A stretch of 7,435 nucleotides of DNA from Oscillospiraceae bacterium (GTDB lineage Bacteria; Bacillota; Clostridia; Oscillospirales; Oscillospiraceae). Below the pieces are notes generated by a model. The model worked only from the letters and a program-made list of their open reading frames with translations, had not been told where the DNA came from and searched no databases. A program made the translations under genes and the position numbers. Within the stretch, counting starts at the first letter, position 1, and each line of letters opens with the position of its first letter. The stretch is from NCBI GenBank assembly GCA_016286595.1, contig JAEETR010000119.1, positions 1 to 7,435 of the forward strand, written 5' to 3'. Positions 4,442 through 7,435 of the stretch are shown in pieces.

Positions 4442-5799
4442 CACATATCCTCAAAGAACGTGCAGCGTTTTTTGCCGTTATCCTTTGAACTGTACAGCGC
4501 CTTGTCCGCCTGCACGAACAGGTCGCCGGCGCTGATGGACCCGGACCCGTGGGCCACGCCCGCGCTCACAAAGATCGGAGGCAGACCGTCCGGCCCGTTT
4601 TTCAGTTCCTCGCTTATCCTCATAAAATTCAGCTCCAGAAGATTTCGCCGGACCTTATCGGCGTTGAGCATCAGCACCACGAACTCATCGCCGCCGATGC
4701 GGCAGACGTGGTCGTCGGAGCGGAAATGGTTTTTCAGCGTCTCGGCCACCTTTACGAGGACCGCGTCGCCCGTTTCGTGGCCATAGGTATCGTTGTACTC
4801 CTTGAAGTTGTCCACGTCGAAAAGGAGCATATAGGTGGTGGAAATGTCTATATCGGACATAATAAGGTCGTATCCGGCCCGGTTATAGACCTTCGTCAGC
4901 GCGTCGTGAGAGGCGTTGTAGCTGAGCCGCCGGAGACTGTTCCGGTGTACGGCGAACATCCTGTTGTAGGTCTGCGCAAGATATCTGAACTCTCTGGCGC
5001 CTGTTTCCGGGATCGGGCTTTCGTCCCTTATCTTCTCCACCGCCTTCAGGACGGGAGAGATGCTCAGACGGGATGCGACCCATATCACGCCGACGACTCC
5101 CAGCATCTGAATAACGATTATCGCACGGAATATAAACAGTTCGGTGGACATGCTCCTGTTGGAGGAGGCCTCAGTCTCCCGTGTAAGCCGCTCAAGCTCG
5201 GCAAGGCTCTGGCGCATATTGCCGCGTATAACGTCCTTCAGCTGATAATACTCCTCGCCCAGCACCGTCTCCGTTGCCCGCTTCATCTTCTCCTCCGGGG
5301 AAAGGGACGCGTCCTCGGGTGTGAGAACCGTTTCCGACAGTGCGTCGGGATATCCGGTATAGCCCTTGGCCTCCACGACCAGCATCATGGCGTAATATTC
5401 CCTGTCCATCAGCCGCACGGATGCGTCCAGCGCGGCCTGCAGCAGTCTGTATGCCTCGCCCGCGTCGGAATCGCTGCCCATCTTGGCCACGGCCTCCTCG
5501 CGGCGCTGCGTCTCAAAGGCCTCGGTAAAATACTCGTCCATATAGGTGAGATCGCCGTCGATGGTAAAGCGCTGCACCTTTTCCGTCAGGTAATCGGAGG
5601 CGTCCATCAGATCGTAAGCGGCTTTCTCCAGGAATATGTACTCATCGGTTGCCTGCGACAGCGTGCGGAAGGACTGGGACAGACGTATCGTAGACCACAC
5701 CATCAGGCATGACAGCACGACCGCGGCCACGATAAGCCACCTGTGCAGACGCCTGAGGGATATGCCTTTGGTTTTGTTCTCCATGCCGTTATTATCCAT
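4441..5799 (-). CDS. Membrane-anchored GGDEF diguanylate cyclase
   Basis: This 452-residue protein should make cyclic di-GMP from two GTP at the inner face of the membrane. Transmembrane helix 1 is at about 21-41. A helical extracytoplasmic region of about 180 residues, rich in acidic and heptad-like stretches, resembles a four-helix-bundle sensor. Helix 2 is at about 221-243, followed by a short HAMP-like linker (about 244-290) and a GGDEF domain (about 293-452). The active-site motif GGDEF is intact at 369-373. The inhibitory I-site RSDD (360-363) has the canonical five-residue gap, so product inhibition is expected. The substrate-site motif FDVDNFKEYNDTYGH (327-341) is also conserved. ATG 5799 is chosen because GAGGA lies 5 bases upstream; the ATG six codons in has no ribosome site. 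It has its own promoter, and no EAL, HD-GYP or PilZ partner is in view. The sensed ligand is unknown. Confidence 0.94.
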   Translation of the reverse strand: MDNNGMENKTKGISLRRLHRWLIVAAVVLSCLMVWSTIRLSQSFRTLSQATDEYIFLEKAAYDLMDASDYLTEKVQRFTIDGDLTYMDEYFTEAFETQRREEAVAKMGSDSDAGEAYRLLQAALDASVRLMDREYYAMMLVVEAKGYTGYPDALSETVLTPEDASLSPEEKMKRATETVLGEEYYQLKDVIRGNMRQSLAELERLTRETEASSNRSMSTELFIFRAIIVIQMLGVVGVIWVASRLSISPVLKAVEKIRDESPIPETGAREFRYLAQTYNRMFAVHRNSLRRLSYNASHDALTKVYNRAGYDLIMSDIDISTTYMLLFDVDNFKEYNDTYGHETGDAVLVKVAETLKNHFRSDDHVCRIGGDEFVVLMLNADKVRRNLLELNFMRISEELKNGPDGLPPIFVSAGVAHGSGSISAGDLFVQADKALYSSKDNGKKRCTFFEDM

Positions 5800-5839
5800 A
5801 ACCGTCCTCGAAAATTCGTTTTATGGCAATACAAAGGTG

Positions 5840-5868
5840 ATTATAATACGCATCCATTCATTTTTCAA
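5840..5868 (-). promoter_or_regulatory. Sigma-A promoter of the GGDEF gene
   Basis: On the minus strand there is TTGAAA (5868-5863), a 17-base spacer and a perfect TATAAT (5845-5840). The start near 5833 gives a leader of about 34 bases before ATG 5799. It lies just downstream of the terminator at 5881-5914, so the gene is transcribed independently of the operon behind it. Confidence 0.8.
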
Positions 5869-5880
5869 CCGAAACAGCGC

Positions 5881-5914
5881 AAAAAAAGCGCCGGGACGCA
5901 CCCGGCGCTTTTTT
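5881..5914 (-). terminator. Terminator of the reductase/DUF4870 operon
   Basis: A stem of up to 14 bp, AAAAAAGCGCCGGG with CCCGGCGCTTTTTT, closes a 5-base loop and has T-runs on both strands. It ends the minus-strand operon 10 bases after the stop codon at 5925, before the GGDEF promoter. Confidence 0.9.
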
Positions 5915-5924
5915 ATTATGCGAT

Positions 5925-6227
5925 TTACGGGATCAGCTTTATGCCGCCGATAACGGGCAGGGGCTCCTCGCTCTGCCGTATGGCCCGGACGATGCCCATG
6001 ACCCACAGGACGAAGGCGCCGATCTGGATGAGGTAGCCGGCAAAGGCGAAAACGCCGCCCAGCCTCGTCAGCGCAAGGCCCACGGTCTCAATGATGTTTA
6101 TCAGCAGCGACTGGTTGACGTGGTGATGGGAAAGGCTGTCCTGCTTGTCATGGAGCAGGAACGCGACTATCCAGCCGACCCAGGTGATGTAGCTGACGAT
6201 GGACCAGAGCCTGGACTTGTTCTCCAC
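5925..6227 (-). CDS. Small DUF4870/Tic20-like membrane protein, 100 residues
   Basis: Three hydrophobic helices are visible, at about 7-24 (LWSIVSYITWVGWIVAFL), 40-55 (SLLINIIETVGLAL region) and 59-82. Between the first two is a polar turn with the HxxxQSL pattern (HHHVNQSL, about 34-41) that resembles the conserved His/Gln turn of DUF4870 proteins. The function of that family is unknown. Translation starts at GTG 6227; no ATG is available nearby, and AGAAGGGA (6245-6238) is a moderate ribosome site 10 bases upstream. It lies 22 bases after the reductase stop codon and shares its terminator, so the two are probably cotranscribed. No functional link to the reductase is established. Confidence 0.75.
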   Translation of the reverse strand: MENKSRLWSIVSYITWVGWIVAFLLHDKQDSLSHHHVNQSLLINIIETVGLALTRLGGVFAFAGYLIQIGAFVLWVMGIVRAIRQSEEPLPVIGGIKLIP

Positions 6228-6249
6228 GGTGATTACTTCCCTTCTTTTT

Positions 6250-7435
6250 TTATTGCGCCTTGGACTTTATATACTCGTCGATGGTCTTTGCCGCTCTCTT
6301 CCCCGCTCCCATGGCCAGAATGACCGTGGCGGAGCCGGTGGAGGCGTCGCCCCCGGCGAAAACGCCCTCACGGGAGGTGGCGCCGTCCTCGGCGGTAACT
6401 ATGCAGCCCCGGCGGTTGACCTCAAGGCCTGGGGTCGTGGACCGGATGAGGGGGTTGGGCGAGGTGCCCAGCGCCATTATGACGGCGTCGGCCTCGATAT
6501 CGAACTCGCTGCCCTCTATGGGGATGGGGCTCCGGCGGCCGGAGGCGTCGGGCTCGCCCAGCTCCATGCGGATGCAGGTTACGGACTTGACGCGGCCGTT
6601 CTCGTCGCCGTTTATCTTCACCGGATTCTGCAGGAGTGAGAATATTATCCCCTCCTCCTGAGCATGGTGTACCTCCTCCCGGCGGGCGGGCAGTTCCTCC
6701 ATGCTGCGGCGATATACGATGTGCACATCAGCGCCCATGCGCTTGGCGCACCGGGCGGCGTCCATGGCCACGTTGCCGCCGCCGACGACCACAACGCTCT
6801 TATTGTGCATGACGGGGGTGGCGGCGCCGTCGCGGTATGCCTTCATCAGGTTTATTCGTGTCAGGTACTCGTTGGCGGAGAAAACGCCCACGAGGCTCTC
6901 GCCGGGGATACCCATGAACATGGGAAGTCCGGCGCCGGAGCCGATGAATACGGCCTCGTAACCCGCTTCAAAGAGCTCGTCCACGGATACGGTCTTGCCG
7001 ATGACCATATTGGTCTCAATGTCCACTCCCAGTTTTTCCAGGTTGGCAACTTCCTTCTTCACTATGTCCTTGGGCAGTCTGAACTCGGGGATGCCGTAGG
7101 TCAGAACGCCGCCGGCGGCGTGAAGCGACTCGTATATGGTAACGGCGTAGCCGGCCCTCGCCAGCTCGCCGGCGCAGGTCAGGCCCGCGGGGCCGGAGCC
7201 CACCACGGCCACCTTATGGCCGTTAGGCACGGGTTTTTCGGCCTTGGCGGCATTGTTCTCGAGAGCCCAGTCGGCCACGAAACGCTCAAGGCGTCCTATG
7301 CCCACGCTCTCGCCCTTTATGTCACGGATGCACTTGCCCTCGCACTGGCTCTCCTGGGGGCACACACGGCCGCACACGGCGGGCAGGGCGTTCGCGCTGC
7401 TGAGTATATCGTAGGCGCTCTGCATATCCCCCTCA
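6250..7435 (-). CDS. gltA: GltA/NfnB-type NADPH-linked flavoprotein oxidoreductase (5' end outside window)
   Basis: The visible 394 residues are the C-terminal part of a protein normally about 460 long. The reading frame stays open to the window edge (EGD before the first visible Met, a conserved stretch), so the true start and the first iron-sulfur cysteines are missing. A second cysteine set is present (CGRVCPQESQCEGKC). The FAD-binding VVGSGPAGL motif follows, then GGVLTYGIPEFRLPK, the NADPH site VVVVGGGNVAMDAAR and YRRSMEELPARREEV. The closing FAD motif AGGDASTGSATVILAMGAG lies near the C-terminus. In glutamate synthase this subunit passes electrons from NADPH to the large subunit. In many Clostridia the same architecture is NfnB of the ferredoxin:NADP+ transhydrogenase. 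The upstream neighbour would decide, so the gene symbol is provisional. The DUF4870-like gene follows after 22 bases. Confidence 0.88.
   Translation of the reverse strand, partial: EGDMQSAYDILSSANALPAVCGRVCPQESQCEGKCIRDIKGESVGIGRLERFVADWALENNAAKAEKPVPNGHKVAVVGSGPAGLTCAGELARAGYAVTIYESLHAAGGVLTYGIPEFRLPKDIVKKEVANLEKLGVDIETNMVIGKTVSVDELFEAGYEAVFIGSGAGLPMFMGIPGESLVGVFSANEYLTRINLMKAYRDGAATPVMHNKSVVVVGGGNVAMDAARCAKRMGADVHIVYRRSMEELPARREEVHHAQEEGIIFSLLQNPVKINGDENGRVKSVTCIRMELGEPDASGRRSPIPIEGSEFDIEADAVIMALGTSPNPLIRSTTPGLEVNRRGCIVTAEDGATSREGVFAGGDASTGSATVILAMGAGKRAAKTIDEYIKSKAQ

Noticed and set aside
4549..5712. 387-codon plus-strand frame inside the GGDEF gene
   Set aside because: It lies entirely antisense to a protein with clear domain motifs, has no ribosome site, and its His/Arg/Gln-rich composition is typical of a shadow frame.
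1..7435. CRISPR array, insertion sequence, phage genes, toxin-antitoxin pair or defence system
   Set aside because: I saw no regularly spaced repeats, transposase or integrase motifs, or paired small genes of these kinds. All substantial genes have housekeeping or signalling assignments, apart from one unknown operon member.

Overview
The window looks like chromosomal DNA of a fairly GC-rich Bacillota, most likely a gut-type Clostridia (Oscillospiraceae-like). The pointers are a secreted G5/3D-domain wall protein of the YabE/YocH type next to ksgA (a Gram-positive gene order), strong A/G-rich Shine-Dalgarno sites, tRNA genes that encode CCA, and sigma-A promoters with exact 17-base spacers. 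This placement is inference from gene content; no 16S or marker search was possible.

Layout: Positions 1-313 hold a minus-strand tRNA-Pro(GGG) with its terminator. Downstream of it lie a second, truncated copy of the tRNA 3' end with its own terminator and a small cluster of TTC-loop hairpins. Divergent promoters at 341-369 (minus) and 457-485 (plus) drive the tRNA and the wall protein gene (551-1816). After a terminator and a new promoter comes a tight plus-strand operon: ksgA (1923-2789), a 3-methyladenine DNA glycosylase gene overlapping it by 8 bases (2782-3372), and an unrecognised 112-residue protein gene (3383-3721). Next are a tRNA-Gln(CTG) with a perfect consensus promoter and a small A/B-barrel (Dabb-like) protein gene with its own promoter.

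A strong bidirectional terminator at 4396-4441 separates these from a minus-strand block. That block holds a membrane-anchored GGDEF diguanylate cyclase (4441-5799, own promoter) and, behind another terminator, a probable two-gene operon. The operon is a GltA/NfnB-type flavoprotein reductase, whose N-terminus lies beyond the window, followed by a 100-residue DUF4870-like membrane protein.

How the genes fit together: most of the window is housekeeping. It covers rRNA dimethylation, base-excision repair, tRNA supply, wall remodelling, c-di-GMP synthesis and NADPH-linked nitrogen or electron metabolism. I found no integrase, transposase, CRISPR array, toxin-antitoxin pair or defence cluster. The least ordinary items are the duplicated tRNA-Pro 3' end with its hairpin cluster, an Asp-to-Asn change in the 3D domain, the unknown protein in the ksgA operon, and a gene-poor stretch after tRNA-Gln.
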